In this document: piece after piece, positions 1-13,554 of the stretch
How the letters are laid out: each line of letters begins with the position of its first letter
Numbering within the stretch: position 1 is the first letter of the stretch
Source of the DNA: Varanus komodoensis
Lineage: Eukaryota > Chordata > Lepidosauria > Squamata > Varanidae
Direction: 5' to 3'
Assembly (NCBI RefSeq): GCF_004798865.1
Contig: NW_025335440.1
Coordinates: forward strand, 2,353,204-2,417,203
DNA length: 64,000 nucleotides
Notes under the pieces: model-generated
What the model was told of the DNA's origin: nothing
Seen by the model: the letters and a program-made list of their open reading frames with translations, nothing else
The model's database searches: none
Made by a program: the position numbers and the translations under genes

Positions 1-805
<805 letters not shown>

Positions 806-1001
806 GGTGGGGTGGTGGGGAGAGTGTTGGACTGGAGACAGGGAGAGCCAGGTTCTAGTCCCTGCTCAGCCATGGAGCCAGCTGGGACGGACTCTCAGCC
901 CAACCTACCTCACAGGGTTGTTGTGGTGCAGATAAAATGGAGCCATAGGAGCCAGCTTAGCTTCCTCACATGAGGAAAGAAAGCTGGGCTGCAAATGCAG
1001 T
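806..1001 (+). mobile_element. tRNA-derived SINE
   Basis: A Pol III B-box-like GGTTCTAGTCC lies at 851-861, followed by the body TCAGCCATGGAGCC and the CTACCTCACAGGGTTGTTGT block (905-924), which also occurs in the copies at 8607 and 14865. The tail near 960-1000 resembles the GGATATAAATGTAAT-type end of the family but is decayed. Confidence 0.75.
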
Positions 1002-2429
1002 GTCCAGGCGGTGGCGGTGGCAAGGAAGACAAAAATGTTGGAGGAAGTCTCATGGGATACGTTTGGCTGCCTTGGTTTCTTGGGCCTACTCTTCTTAGTG
1101 TGAGAGTCTTTCATAGTCTCTCCAGAAGCCTTCTTGGCTTCCTGCACTGCAGTTCAGGCCCAGGAGAAGACAGCGGCAGGTCATTCTCCCCATAGGCGAC
1201 TTCGGAGACCCAGACAGGCCCACCGGCTGCTCAGCAATGGAGAGAGGCAGATGCAGCACGCAGAGCCGCCTCGCATGCCGGAGTCAGCGCGTACAGCAGC
1301 ACAACTGCTATAACAGGCTCACCAAAAGAGGCAGAACCTTGGAAGCCTCTGGAGGAAGGAACAGAGGAGGGAAAAGCTCTTGGGGATTTGGAGGACAGAT
1401 TAAGGGCTTCTCTGACTTGGTGCTTCACTGAGGTTCCTCCTTCTATTTGCTACACAGAGGGAAGAGCCTGTCCTTTACACTTCGTTCCTGGTGCTTTTCC
1501 TTCTCTGCCTTCAACAGCCACACAGTGCAGTTGCACTATAGCTCAATTGCCCAAACTATGCCGGCTTATTTCAGCATGACAGCTCAATGGGAGCTGATCA
1601 TTCGTGTCCTCAAAGCAGTGCAAAGAAGGCTGCACGACACAGGAGAGACCACCAGTACTGCCAGTGTCTCATAAGCCGATGCAAGTGGCCTTGAACCCTA
1701 AGTGTGCAATCCATGCCTCGTGCACAGAAGCTTTTAGACACTACGTGGGATGCACCTCTTCCTTGGAACTGGACACAACCCTGCTTGTTGCAGGTGCAGA
1801 CAAAGCTTGCTCTACCTGGGGGAACCTGCTCTTTCCCCCTAGAGAAATTCAGCTAAATCGCCCCCCTGCATTTGTTTGCCCGGAGATAGGTTGGAGAATT
1901 TCAAGAGGCCATTTTTGCATGCCACCAGCTGAAACGCGTGCAGGGGCACAGTTAGGTTCGTGTTGTCACGTGTTGTGAATGAAACTGTTTGTATGAGTTT
2001 GAGTATTGCAAGAAATCATACAGTGCTGAATGAAAGCACTAGATGTCTGCAGGAATTCAGTTGTGGTTCTGCTTTTAGTGTGTGATGGTTAAGGTTGAAG
2101 GATGGTCAAAGGACTACCTTAACCCCTTTCCTCCTCCTCCCGCTCCCTCTCCTCGCTGTCTCTCTCACAGACACATACAGGAAGGGGAGAAATACAGAAT
2201 GTCAGGAACTTTCTCCTCCTAGAAAAAGTGGAGCTTTGAAAACGGATTCTGAGCAGACAGGCAGTAAGAGGAAAGGACCCCTCTGCACATGATCACCATC
2301 TCCAAAATGAACCTTCCTTTGGATGTTGTTCAGGAGGTTGTTCATGTTTAACTAACTCCTGGGCTTTGTCTAATTTGATGGTCACTCTTTTGCCTTTAGT
2401 CAGCATCCTCTGCTGTCTCTCCACCCAAT
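1002..2429. other. Unassigned stretch
   Basis: Frames up to 124 codons (1604-1978) have no protein character. No repeat is recognised. Confidence 0.5.
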
Positions 2430-2780
2430 GCCCTTAAAAGTTAACATAAGAAATTAGCTCAGAGCCCCTGATGTCCCCTGGCAAATCAGGACTCACTTCT
2501 TGGAAACTTATCTTTTAGAGCACTCAACATGTAAATGCTCAACCTATTATGCCTGGAAAAATGGGTTTTTACAGAGCTCACAGGATTAAAAGCCCCTGAC
2601 ATTTGCCTTAATCAGAGAGGAAATTATAACATTAATCTTTCCCTGATGGTTTTGTAAAATGGCATGATGCAGGCAGATGTATCTATTTTTAATAGCAACT
2701 CAGCAATCATGACTGTGATGTTCCCTTCCTTTTTTTAAACTTAGCAACCACTGAGTCAATCGAAAAACAAAATCAATGGG
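2430..2780. promoter_or_regulatory. Candidate conserved non-coding block
   Basis: Repeat-free, frame-free, AT-rich sequence with homeodomain- and MEF/POU-like words (AACATTAATC, CTATTTTTAATAGC, CATGTAAATG). It looks unlike the surrounding decayed repeats. No conservation data are available here. Confidence 0.25.
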
Positions 2781-3253
2781 CTGTGCAATGCTGTGGCCCT
2801 GGAGTGATGTCCTGGAGGTGCAGAATTCTTCAGATTCCCAGGTCTAAGCTCAGAAAAGAGATCTTACTTCAAAGGGGGATTTATGCTTGGATCCCCCCCT
2901 TCCCCTTGCTGCCAGGGCAGAAGAGCAGGGGAGCAGGGAGGGGAGCGCCATAACCAGGCAGCCCAAATCAGCCACCGATCTTTCCTTCAAGGCAGGGAGC
3001 ATGAGGAGGCCAAGGCCACCTCCACATCCCTCCTACCCTGCATAGGATGCCCATAAACCTCTGACTTTGGAGTCTTAGGAGCATCTCCATTGGATTGAAG
3101 CCTAAATGGCGTAAGTACTGGGGAGGAAGGAAAAAAAATCCTGAAGTTCACAATCTGAGTTTCTTCCCTGCACATTGGTAGTAGTAGCTGGGATGGTGGA
3201 AACCTGTTTGAATGAATGCACCAAATTCCTTTTCCTACAGGCAACATGTGTGC

Positions 3254-3532
3254 AACATAGAAGCATAGTGAGTCAGAAGAGGTCCTCCGGGCCATCTAGT
3301 CTGACCTCAGCTCCAGGTGGCTCTGCTCACGACATGCCTGCCATGTGCATGTCCAGTCAGTCCTTGAACACCCACACCGATGGGGCCTCAACGACCTCCC
3401 GTGGAAGCCCATTCCACACCCTCGGGGTCCTGACGGTCAGGAAGTGCTTCCTGGCATCCAAATGGAACCTGGGCTCCCTGAGCTGTGCTCCGCTGGAACA
3501 TGCCCTGCCCTCCGCAGGGGAAAACATGTATG
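3254..3532 (-). mobile_element. CR1 LINE 3'-end fragment
   Basis: On the minus strand this is the last coding block ([29 protein letters not shown] region, 3357-3560 frame) plus the short CR1 3' UTR with the GGCCATCTAGTCTGACCT-type motif near 3290-3307. It is strongly 5'-truncated, of young subfamily type. Confidence 0.85.
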
Positions 3533-3534
3533 CT

Positions 3535-5009
<1,475 letters not shown>

Positions 5010-5040
<31 letters not shown>

Positions 5041-5050
5041 TATTATTATT
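5010..5050. repeat. (CAT)n(TAT)n microsatellite at the L2 3' end
   Basis: Ten or so CAT units run into TAT units next to the L2 terminus at 5051. It probably grew from the element's simple-repeat tail. Confidence 0.9.
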
Positions 5051-5163
5051 AGAACATTTCTATGCCGCCCCTTGCCGAAGCCTCGGGGCAGCTTACAACA
5101 CAATACAATACAATACAATACAAAAATAACAATATAAAATTAAAATTAATAATATAAAAAATA

Positions 5164-5195
<32 letters not shown>

Positions 5196-5285
5196 TATAT
5201 AAAAGAAAAGTTATAAAAGAAAAGAAAAGAAGTCGCCCTGGCCAGATAAATAAGTAAATATTGTTAACAATTAAAATGACGATTT
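5051..5285 (-). mobile_element. L2-clade LINE 3' UTR fragment
   Basis: It begins with the L2 3' terminus (TATGCCGCCCC at 5060-5070 and the CTCGGGGCAGC block) and ends just short of the coding region, aligned to 31740-31800 of the 31.5-kb copy. An AATAC pentamer run (about 5098-5122) and a CA dinucleotide run (5166-5190) have expanded inside the UTR. Confidence 0.8.
5166..5190. repeat. (CA)n microsatellite
   Basis: About 12 CA units lie inside the L2 3' UTR fragment. Confidence 0.9.
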
Positions 5286-6229
5286 CATGATACCTTTGTT
5301 TCTTTAAAATAATAACAATAAGAAGATACAAAGTCGTTGCAAGCATCCATTCTTTCTGCTAAGTTCTCCTTTTTCATCAGGCCCTCCTTGTGCTTTAGAG
5401 TGCATGCTAACCTTCAGAAAAGGTAAATCTTTCCTTACCAATGTGCTTGCAGGTTTGCTTTAATGCATAAACTGTGCAGCAGTGACTCTCAGGGTGATGG
5501 GAAATCCAGGATTATTAGCAGTTGTTATCATCACCATCACATACATTTTTACATAGAACTGACAAGAATGGTTTGACATAATGTAATGATAAAATAAAAC
5601 ATGCATAACAGCACAACTTCAAAAGCAGCTCAGGGAGCAATCTGGGGCATGTTTGGGTAGCCAATCCCCACAATGCCAGCATTCTCCAGCACGCTGTGCC
5701 CCAGCGCTCTAGCTGTAGGGGAATGCTGGGAGTTGCAGGCTGCTTTCTGTCAAAACAAGCCTGGATTGTGCCCTCAGCACCTCACTTTAATCACAGCTTG
5801 GAGCAGAAGCATCAGGACAAATACTGGCTAGAATGTTCCATCCCATCCCGTCCTATTTATAGAAATGGGTAAGGAAGACTGTCCAGTAAAGCAAAATCTC
5901 TACCTGCTGGCCAGGAGCCATCCCATTCAGCTTTTTATCTTTGGAAAGTACATCATTATTTATCTGTGCAGCAAAAGCAGAGCCTGAATTCAGCAGCAGC
6001 TTTCCTAAAGGCACTTACTTTGGTCCATCCAGTTCACGTTTCTCCTGAACAAGCGAGTAAGAAAAATAGCATCTGATCAAATCTGCCCAGAGAGGCCACC
6101 AAAAAGTAGAAAAAGTCAGAATTTCTCCACAGATCCATTTGGGAGCACCAGTGCAGCAGTGTGCATCTCCACACAGTATTAACCATCCAATGAACAATCT
6201 AATTAGAGAGGAAACCACCCAACTCTCTC
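5286..6229. other. Unassigned stretch
   Basis: A weak inverted repeat, CCAGCATTCTCC against GGGAATGCTGGG (about 5676-5731), may be a small decayed element. Nothing else is recognised. Confidence 0.45.
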
Positions 6230-6740
6230 AACACACTTGCTTACTGTTGCATCTTTAAAAAAATAAATTTCAGTGAGAAATTTGTGTGGGTGTAAGATTG
6301 ATACTAATGGGAAAACTCTTGCCCAAGTCATTGTGGATTCCGTCAGAAACAAATGTTTACCTAATAGTCACAAGCACCCTTGAAAATTGGGGTATATGAG
6401 AGCAAAATTAATGGTCTTAAGTAGAACAGTGCAAACAACATTAACATGATAAGAGCTATTACAGAATCCAATTACTTTTAACCAAAGTCCATTTCAGACA
6501 TTTTATTAGAGACAGTGTCACATTAGTTACATGCTATTTGTATTCTAAGACCAATTCTCCTTTGCAAGACTAGGGTAAAAAGATAATGATAATGTCAAGA
6601 AACCCCATAAATTCTGCCCTTGAAGAGACTGCCGTTTTCAGCTCTTTTTCACAAGTACAAAGCCTCCAATCAATATGTAACAGGCTCCAATCAGCAGTAC
6701 ATTTCATTAAGGATGCTCCTAAGAAAATAGCCCAAGACAA
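6230..6740. promoter_or_regulatory. Candidate conserved non-coding block
   Basis: Five hundred bases without repeats or long frames, rich in TAAT and ATTA words (AAAATTAATGG, CCAATTACTTTTAACC, TTCATTAAGG) and two CCAATCA sites (6665-6700). Composition is even and not simple-sequence. The regulatory role is inferred. Confidence 0.3.
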
Positions 6741-7275
6741 TAGCTAAACTGCCACACGGGGGGGCTGAAAAGTGGAGGGGAGGAGGACCATGCCTCTTAG
6801 CACAGCCCCAGGGTCACTGCAGTGCCCCTCCAGCCCCACCCTGCTCTCTTCCAAGACCCACAACCATCTGTGGGCTCCCAGTGACCTTCAGGGGTTCTCC
6901 TGGTGCAGGGATCCCAGCTCCGAGGAGGAACCTACAGAAGCTCGAAGGCCCTTCCATTCATGCCTTCACCCAGCAGTTGACAGCTTGACAATGGAGACAT
7001 TTCTGGTGGCCCACCAGACAAAGCTGTGGCCACCCCGCCAGGGCGCTTTGTTTCCCTTGCCTTTCATCAGTGGTTGGAGAAATACGAAGGGAACGCCTTC
7101 CCTTCTCTTTAATTTGTGATGAGAGATCAGGGAAAAGTGATAATCACATTGCAGCCTTCTCTCTTCCTCTGGTCTGATCTACTCCTCTGATCTGAAAGTG
7201 GTCAACTTACTTCTTGTCCTTTAAGAGTTCTACATCATGGGGCAGAGCATGGGTTGGATCACCATTTAGTCATAC
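6741..7275. other. Unassigned stretch
   Basis: One 115-codon plus frame (6772-7119), Pro/Ser/Thr-rich, without recognisable domains. Otherwise empty. Confidence 0.45.
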
Positions 7276-7900
7276 TAAGAAACACGGAAACAAAGCAAGT
7301 CAGAAGGGCCTCCTAGCCCATCTAGTCTGACCCCTGGCTCCAGCCGGCTCTGCTCATGCAATCACGTTGGTGTTCAAAATGTCCTTGAACACCCTCACTG
7401 ATGGGGCTTCAACCATCTCCCTTGGAAGCCCATTCAATATCCTAGGGGGCCTAACCATCAGGAAGTACTTCCTGACATCCAACCTGAAGCCTGGCTCCTT
7501 GAGTTTTGCCCTGCGCTCCACTGCTGGGAAGAACAGCTCACGGCCCTCTCCCACATGACATCCCCTCACATACCTATAAGATTTGAAAAGATCTCCTCGG
7601 AGTCTCCTCTTCTCCAGGCTGAAAAGTCCCAGTTCCCTCAATCTCTCCTCATACGTCATCCCTCCCAACCCGGCCACCTTTCTTGTGACCCTGCGCTGAA
7701 CCGATTCTAACCCAGCTATGTCTCTCCTCTAATGTGGAGCCCAGAACTGAATGCAGTACTCCAGTTGTGGGCACACCAGAATCGTGTAGAACAGCTCCCT
7801 AGATCTGGAAGCCACGCTTCTGGCTATACATCCAAGGGTGGTGTTTGCCTTCTTAACCTACAAGTCACACTGCTGGCTCATGTTCTTGTACTTGTCACTA
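7276..7900 (-). mobile_element. Older CR1 LINE 3' fragment
   Basis: It begins at the CR1 3' terminus and contains the minus-strand frame 7354-7677, with [40 protein letters not shown] and RVFKDILN. These are the conserved C-terminal CR1 blocks, more diverged than in the 34.5-kb and 54.8-kb copies, so this is an older or different subfamily. The match fades near 7900. Confidence 0.85.
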
Positions 7901-8479
7901 CAGATTCCCATCCATACCGTGGGTGGGAATCTGGCACTCCCTGTCTCAGCTCCTCGGCGTCCAGTCTCTCTGTCACAGCCCTGAGTCTGCGTTCCCAGTG
8001 AGCACACCCAGACTCTGCACGGCACACACCAGGAATCAAGCTCTGTGCAACACGAGTGCTGTCCCTCTTCTGCGTCATGTGCGGCAGCTTGTTTGTGGTG
8101 CACGCGATGCAGGAGAAGGTTGCTGCTGGCGCAACTGGGGCTCCGCGTGCTGCCTCAGCCTGCCCCACAGCGGGGCTCAGCCCGGCTCACTTTCTTAGCC
8201 AGGAAGCCAGAAATGCAAGAGGGACGGATTCTGCAGAGCTTTGCCACAACACTGCTGGGGCAGTGCCGCTGACCTAATGGCTCATGTTAAGTCCCACTGA
8301 TTTCAGTGGTTCTCCTTTAAGGGGCTCCTTTGTTAAGTAGCTTCTCTGGCTGCTTCTCTCCTTCTGGACAGAGTTCACAGCGCTAGTCATGTCCGATGAA
8401 GCACCATATAGTTTGGCTGGACAGGCTGCCTGAAAGAGTTCCTTCTTCTGGCCCTGTCCTTAAGGCTGTCTGGCGAGGC
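7901..8479. other. Unassigned stretch
   Basis: GC-rich, possibly the decayed continuation of the CR1 at 7276 in its first part. The TTAAGTCCCACTGATTTCAG motif near 8288 is typical of an old repeat. Confidence 0.4.
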
Positions 8480-8606
8480 CGTTTTTTGAGGCTGGTGGTG
8501 AGGTGAGATGGGGACTTTTTGGTGGCTGCTCCCAGGCTGTGGGACACCCTCCTAAAGGAGGCTTGCTTTGCTCCCTTCTCTGCTGTCCTCCTCCTTGCAG
8601 GCAGAA
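8480..8606 (+). mobile_element. L2-like LINE coding scrap
   Basis: The plus-strand frame from 8519 begins VAAPRLWDTLLKEACFAP, which aligns to the L2 C-terminal AVAPNLWNALPREVCLAP. It is more diverged than the 15.9-kb copy and is cut off by the SINE that follows. Confidence 0.55.
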
Positions 8607-8848
8607 AGCCAGTGCGGTGCAGCTGTGAAGAGCACAGGACTGGGACTCGAGAGGTCCGGGTTCGAGTCCCCGCTCAGCCATGGAGCCACTGGGTGACTGG
8701 GCCACTGACAGACTCGCAGGCCAACTCGCCCCATAGAGCTGTTGTTGTGGGGAGTGGGACGGGGAGAATGATTGAAGCTGCTCTGAGTTCTTTAAAGAAT
8801 TAAAGGCCAGGATATACATCTAATAAATAGATAAATAAATAAAAACAA
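8607..8848 (+). mobile_element. tRNA-derived SINE, well preserved
   Basis: A-box-like head near 8615-8640, an exact B box GGTTCGAGTCC at 8659-8669, the body CTCAGCCATGGAGCCACTGG, the CCATAGAGCTGTTGTTGTGG block and an AATAAATA tail (8819-8843). It directly follows an L2-like scrap, into which it probably inserted. It is the most complete SINE of this family in the window. Confidence 0.8.
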
Positions 8849-8977
8849 GGTCTTCCAGTCATTCTGCATCCAGATTACCTTGGCCCCTGCAACAGCAATA
8901 ACCACTACACTGCACTGCCTCATGTGCACGCAAAAGATCTGCTTTTCATGTTCAGCTCACCCCTCAAAGGTAGCAAT

Positions 8978-9037
8978 ATGAGTTCTTTAAAAAAGAAAAT
9001 TTGGCTATAAATCTAATAAATCAATGAATGAATAAAC
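8978..9037 (+). mobile_element. SINE tail scrap
   Basis: AGTTCTTTAAAAAAGAAAAT followed by TTGGCTATAAATCTAATAAAT and AATGAATAAA repeats matches the last 60 bases of the SINE at 8607-8848 (AGTTCTTTAAAGAATTAAAG...). Nothing upstream of the tail is recognisable. Confidence 0.5.
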
Positions 9038-9204
9038 ATCACTTTATTCAAAAAGGCCTTTGGCCTGTAAGTGGGTGATTGGGTTGGTGACTGGTTTTAT
9101 TCCATAATTATATAGTTTTCATATTTTCATGGGGGTTGTTCCAAGTACCAGTATTTACCACCAGGATGGCAAATCAACACACCCAGCAATGCAAGCCAGT
9201 CTCC

Positions 9205-9325
9205 CCCAACCTGGTGACTTCCTGCTATTTTTTACTACATCTCCCATCAGTCCTAGCTAGCATTTCCCACTGACAGAAATCCCAGAAGCTGTAGTCCAAA
9301 ACATCTGGAAAGTCACCAGGTTGGG
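9205..9325. mobile_element. Short inverted-repeat element (MITE-like)
   Basis: The left end CCCAACCTGGTGACTTCC (9205-9222) is matched by its inverted complement GGAAAGTCACCAGGTTGGG (9307-9325). The interior has ACTACATCTCCCATCAGTCC and TGTAGTCCAAAACATCTGG, which also pair with each other. No clear target-site duplication is visible. A half copy lies at 20985-21080. Confidence 0.7.
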
Positions 9326-9339
9326 CACCAGCTCCCTAG

Positions 9340-9396
9340 GTCATTGCTTCCACTGCTGTACTACTCTAACTGTCAGGAAGTTTTTCCTCTCCTTTA
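9340..9396 (-). mobile_element. Small CR1-like scrap
   Basis: A short block with TAACTGTCAGGAAGTTTTTC resembles the ARKHFL-equivalent coding block of old CR1 elements on the minus strand. It sits directly next to the inverted-repeat element at 9205-9325. It is too short to place in a subfamily. Confidence 0.35.
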
Positions 9397-9539
9397 AAAA
9401 AGGTGGTGGAGGAGGAGGAGGAAGAGGGAAAGACAAAAGTAATCAGTCTCTATCATTCCTTCTTTTCGTCACATTCATGTCATAATCCAAGTGTGCAATT
9501 CACTCCTCCTCAGAGCACAGAGACTTTAAGCATGGCATC

Positions 9540-9770
9540 ACTTTAAGTCTCCCCAGCCCCCCATTGGGACTGATTTTGGATAAATGTGTCTTCATTAATG
9601 GGATGTGGCTGGAGGAGGGAATATAAGAATAATAACAAAAGAACTTGCCTTTTAATTAGTCTAATTGCTTAGAAAGCAATATCCAGCGGACATGCGTCTG
9701 TGCTGATCTCAAAGCCCCATATTAAGCAGCCCCAGGGGGATAAATTAATATGGAATGCATAAGGAAGAAT
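9540..9770. promoter_or_regulatory. Candidate conserved non-coding block
   Basis: Dense homeodomain-type words (TTCATTAATGGG, TTTTAATTAGTCTAATTGC, GATAAATTAATATGG) in repeat-free sequence. Confidence 0.3.
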
Positions 9771-11384
9771 CGTGACGATGGCTGCCATCTATTGGTCAGA
9801 CTTGAAAGCCAAAAACCAAAGCTGAGCCAAGGCTGAAATCCTTCATGGTCAGACTAGACACTGGGAAAGTCTGCATTACATTTTGGTCCTAATCTGACCT
9901 CAGACTGTCTTGGGTAGAGCGATCCCCTAGTCCCTAGGCCACATGCAAAGAGCCACAGGAATTTCTGTGAGCCCCAGAAAGCAGCTCCAACATGAGAATT
10001 GAAGCACTATTCTGGACGCCCCCCCCCCCCCGCCCCGCCCCAGCTTGCATCTGGTGATGATAAAATCTCTCTAGTTGTTTCTCTGGGGTCAGAAAAGTGA
10101 CCTCTGAGAAGGGGTTTCAGGAGCATTCTGGGGAAAAGTTGTGGAGGAAGCTTGCCGTGGCAAGATTCAAGGCATCCTCGGATGCATCTGTTCTGCCTTG
10201 GAAATGCCAGAGAGGCAGAAATCAGCCACCCTGCTTTTCAGGGTGGGAGGAATGTGAAAGTGAATTTACCTCCATGGTCCTTCCCTGCACAGGGTATCCA
10301 TAATCCACAGAGTTTGGAGGGTTACACACATCCCTACAGGGCAGTTGTGAGTTTGAGATGGTAATAGCTCCAGGCAGAAGGGGCCCAAGTTGTCTGGCTC
10401 CACTCCCTCGAAAATAATCTTGGGGGGGTGGGGGATCCAAGCACTGGACAGGGGGAGGGCAGGGCATCTCCTCATTTCTGTCCTAAAATGGTTATCTTCC
10501 CAGCCTGTTTTTCCTTCTTTTTTATTTAAGAATCCCAGGAGAGAAAGAGAAGCATGGTCACCTTAAAAGAAAAAAGAAAGGGGTGCACACATGCTTTGGA
10601 GGTTGACTCCTCTTTGCCATCTGCATTGTGTCAGGCTGAGCTTCATATGATCTAGTCCAGAGCCAGAGCTTGCCCACCCTGACCCATATCTTGCTTTAAA
10701 AAAAATCCAGATCAGCTCACAGAATTAGGAACAACCAAAACTAAAAACTAAAAACAGCCAGATCACAAAACATGAAAAAGCATGTCAAGAGAATATGCAA
10801 AGTGATAGACGATAAACAACATCCCACAGCAAAGATGTTTCCAGAGCCGTGTAGAAGGCAGGGAAGGGGCTTGGCAGGCCTCCATGCATCAAAGGTGCTC
10901 CAGCTTTCCTCTCTCCGTGCCCACAGTGGTCCTTCAGGCTGCCACCTGCCCTTCTTGCCCTGCCCTGTCCTCTATCTCAAGTGCCTCTCTCCTTTTGTGT
11001 CTCAGCCTATTCGTAGTGCACAATAGACACACTATGAAACCTTAGCCTGATGCAACATCCGCAACGGTTCTGTCTGTCTGCGTGTGTGCACGTGAGGTTG
11101 CAAAGAGTCTGCAGGGAATGCAAATACGCTTCAATACACAGGGACAAATTGGTCAAGAAAAGGGGAGCTAGGAAATCCACACTGTCAGTCTGTCGCCAGT
11201 TTTTTGCATAAGCAATACAGGAACCACACGCGGAGGTTTCTCTTGCAGGTGAATTTGCTAAGGAAAGAGAAAAATATTCGAATATTCTGCTCAAAGACTA
11301 CGAGCTCAGACTCTGAGGCCCCGTGTCTATCCCTGCCCAGTCAAGAAGGGAAACTGGCTGAGAGGAGAAAGAAGTGATGGCAGG
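9771..11384. other. Unassigned stretch
   Basis: Contains the C-tract at 10018. Frames up to about 95 codons only, and nothing recognised. Confidence 0.5.
10018..10043. repeat. C-homopolymer tract
   Basis: About 14 C followed by CG-CCCCG units. It might form i-motif or G4 structure on the opposite strand. Confidence 0.8.
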
Positions 11385-11575
11385 CATTGCTCTAATATAG
11401 CCCCAGTGGATACCATCTCTATAAAAGAATAAAAATAATAAGAAACTTTAATAAGGGCAGATGAGTGCATTTTTTTCCACTAGAAGGCTGAAATTTCCAT
11501 AGGGCTAAAATAATTGTGATGACGCTTTCATATCAAATGGATAAGGAGTTACTTAATTACAGGTAAGAGCACACC
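11385..11575. promoter_or_regulatory. Candidate conserved non-coding block ending in a consensus splice donor
   Basis: Repeat-free AT-rich sequence with TAAAATAATTGTGATGACGC and ACTTAATTACAG. The motif ACAG|GTAAGAG at 11558-11568 fits the splice-donor consensus on the plus strand, but no coding frame or matching acceptor was found. A non-coding exon cannot be excluded. Confidence 0.25.
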
Positions 11576-12069
11576 GAAGTGAAGCAGCGGCTCAGCTTGA
11601 GGGCCTCCTTGCGGGTGGGGTAGCGGTGGTGGGAAAGCCTTCTTCTTTCTTACTTGCTTCATGTCATACAAGAAGTCTCCAGTGCCCTGGAGCAGAACCC
11701 AACCTCACAAGAGACACGGAGCAACTGCTGCCCCATGCCTTTCTTCCTTGCAATGTGTCATGGTTACATTCACATGAAATGATAGGCCATCTGGAGAATC
11801 CTGGCAAACCAACCAAGAGGAAGTAGATACAAGTCGGTATATGTTACCTGATCTTTCCCACTTTACTAATGGCTCCACTAGCACAAACTCCTTAGGAGGA
11901 AAATGCCTAGGGTTCTGCTCAAAGTAGGATTCCTAGTTTGTTGCTCTCATAACAAGTCAGACTTTGAAGATGGGGCTTGAAGTTGCATTGGCATCCCTAG
12001 CTTGCTCACAAGCAATGAGCAAGGAGTCAGGTTCAGATCAAGGCAACCGGTAGGTCTGCTTAACATGAC
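11576..12069. other. Unassigned stretch
   Basis: No frame, repeat or motif recognised. Confidence 0.5.
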
Positions 12070-12255
12070 AAGCCACGGTGGTTTCTTGCATAGGATGGTT
12101 TGCTGTGTCATCTGAACCCTGCCATGCTATTGCAGCACGGTATGTTTGATTTTGAGAAACCATGGTAAAAAACAACAATCTGTTCCATGGTTCCCATGCT
12201 TCACTGTGGGTTGTTCTGATTGTCCAATCCTGGCATTACAATTTCTACAGTCCTG
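12070..12255. repeat. Palindromic interspersed repeat, copy 1
   Basis: The segment TGCTGTGTCATCTGAACCCT through GCACGGTATGTTTGATTTTG and on to TCTGTTCCATGGTTCCC aligns in order to 15210-15330. CCATGGTT/AACCATGG words recur in both orientations, suggesting a decayed inverted-repeat DNA element. The class is not certain. Confidence 0.45.
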
Positions 12256-13078
12256 GAAAGCAGCTACCACAGATTCCCATGGAAAGAACAGACGCTGAAG
12301 GTGCTGCTCCAGCTATTCAGTGTGGGATTGGATTTCAAGCATGATGACTGATGGGATATATGCAAACAGTAAGAGGATAGAGTAAGGAGGGCGGACACTA
12401 TGCTAGCATAGAAACTGCTTGATCATCTGACAGGCAAGAGGAAGAGGATCATGGAAACCACACAGAGTTGTCCCCCTAGCATTTTGGGAACTTCCTCTCT
12501 TGCTCAGCCCAGTCTTCCACTGTGAACAAAGCCAAGAAGAAACCTGAAAATGCTCACAGACTAAAGGAGCCAAGCAGGAGACATTGGGCAGCACCACCAT
12601 GTTTGATCATGGGGTTCTATGGAAAGGGACTTGGCCATGGGTGCGAACATTTCTTCTGCTCTCCCTTCCACCTGTCTAACTTGAATTGCCTTGTAGCAGC
12701 TGGTCTAACTAAGCATCAAAGTCCACTTCAGGTCTCCCATATACCTGACATACTGGGATCATAATACTGGCTTACCTGGGCTTGAACTTGTGCCATGGCC
12801 ACCTGAAACTCAGTTACCCACCTTTCCCCCCAACCACCCATGCAATGCTTGGGTGCAGCCATGGAATGTGAGAAGTAAGAAGAGCACAAAGGTCCCTGAG
12901 GAGATGCAAAGTGCACTTCTCTCACCACTAAGTACAGATGCTCTCCAACTATCTAGGATTAGCAGGAAGGCCTTCTAGAGCAGCAGGTTCATTGGTTCGG
13001 TCTTTCTTGATAGAAAACTGAGCCTATTTGGCAGGATTCCAGAGAGGAGTATTGAAATGGTGTGTTCCAAATGCGTTG

Positions 13079-13080
<2 letters not shown>
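12256..13080. other. Unassigned stretch
   Basis: Short frames only, nothing recognised. Confidence 0.5.

Positions 13081-13113
<33 letters not shown>
13081..13113. repeat. (GAT)n microsatellite
   Basis: Eleven GAT units at the tail of the reverse-orientation SINE body. Confidence 0.95.
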
Positions 13114-13114
<1 letters not shown>

Positions 13115-13116
<2 letters not shown>

Positions 13117-13256
13117 AGTGGTTGCTGTTACATTATAACCTACCTTCCTCTAGGAGGAACCCAAGACAGCTTACACAACCCTTGTCCATTCTATTTTATC
13201 ATCACAACAACCTTGTGAAGCAGGTTTTGTTGAGAGTGAATGGCTGGCTCACAACA
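13115..13256 (-). mobile_element. SINE or LINE 3' body, reverse orientation
   Basis: On the minus strand it contains CAAGGTTGTTGTGATGATAA and a degraded GGATATAA-type tail ending at a GAT-repeat (13081-13113). This is the same 3' body as the SINEs at 806, 8607 and 14865. The tRNA head is not found. Confidence 0.6.
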
Positions 13257-13554
13257 ACCACTATGCCACATTACTCTCCTCTATATGCATTCCACATATT
13301 TCTCCTATTCTTATACATTTTATTAGCTGCCCTGCATTTAAATATTGGCTCTGAAACTGTGGGTTCCGAGCCAAAATCAAGCACCCGCAAATTCTTCCTC
13401 ACCCCACCCCAAACCCCAAGCCAACGTCACTCTTGCAGGGCATTGACCGAATACAACTCTGACCCAAGAACGCTGCGTTTCAAGGGTTTATGTGGGACAA
13501 TTTTTCTTTTCTCACTAGCCCCATAATCACAGTTCTAGCTCCCCTCCCTCCTCC

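Noticed and set aside
13081-13113. CRISPR-like tandem repeat
   Set aside because: This and the other tandem arrays (33319, 50064, 63901) are simple microsatellites without spacers, in a vertebrate genome.
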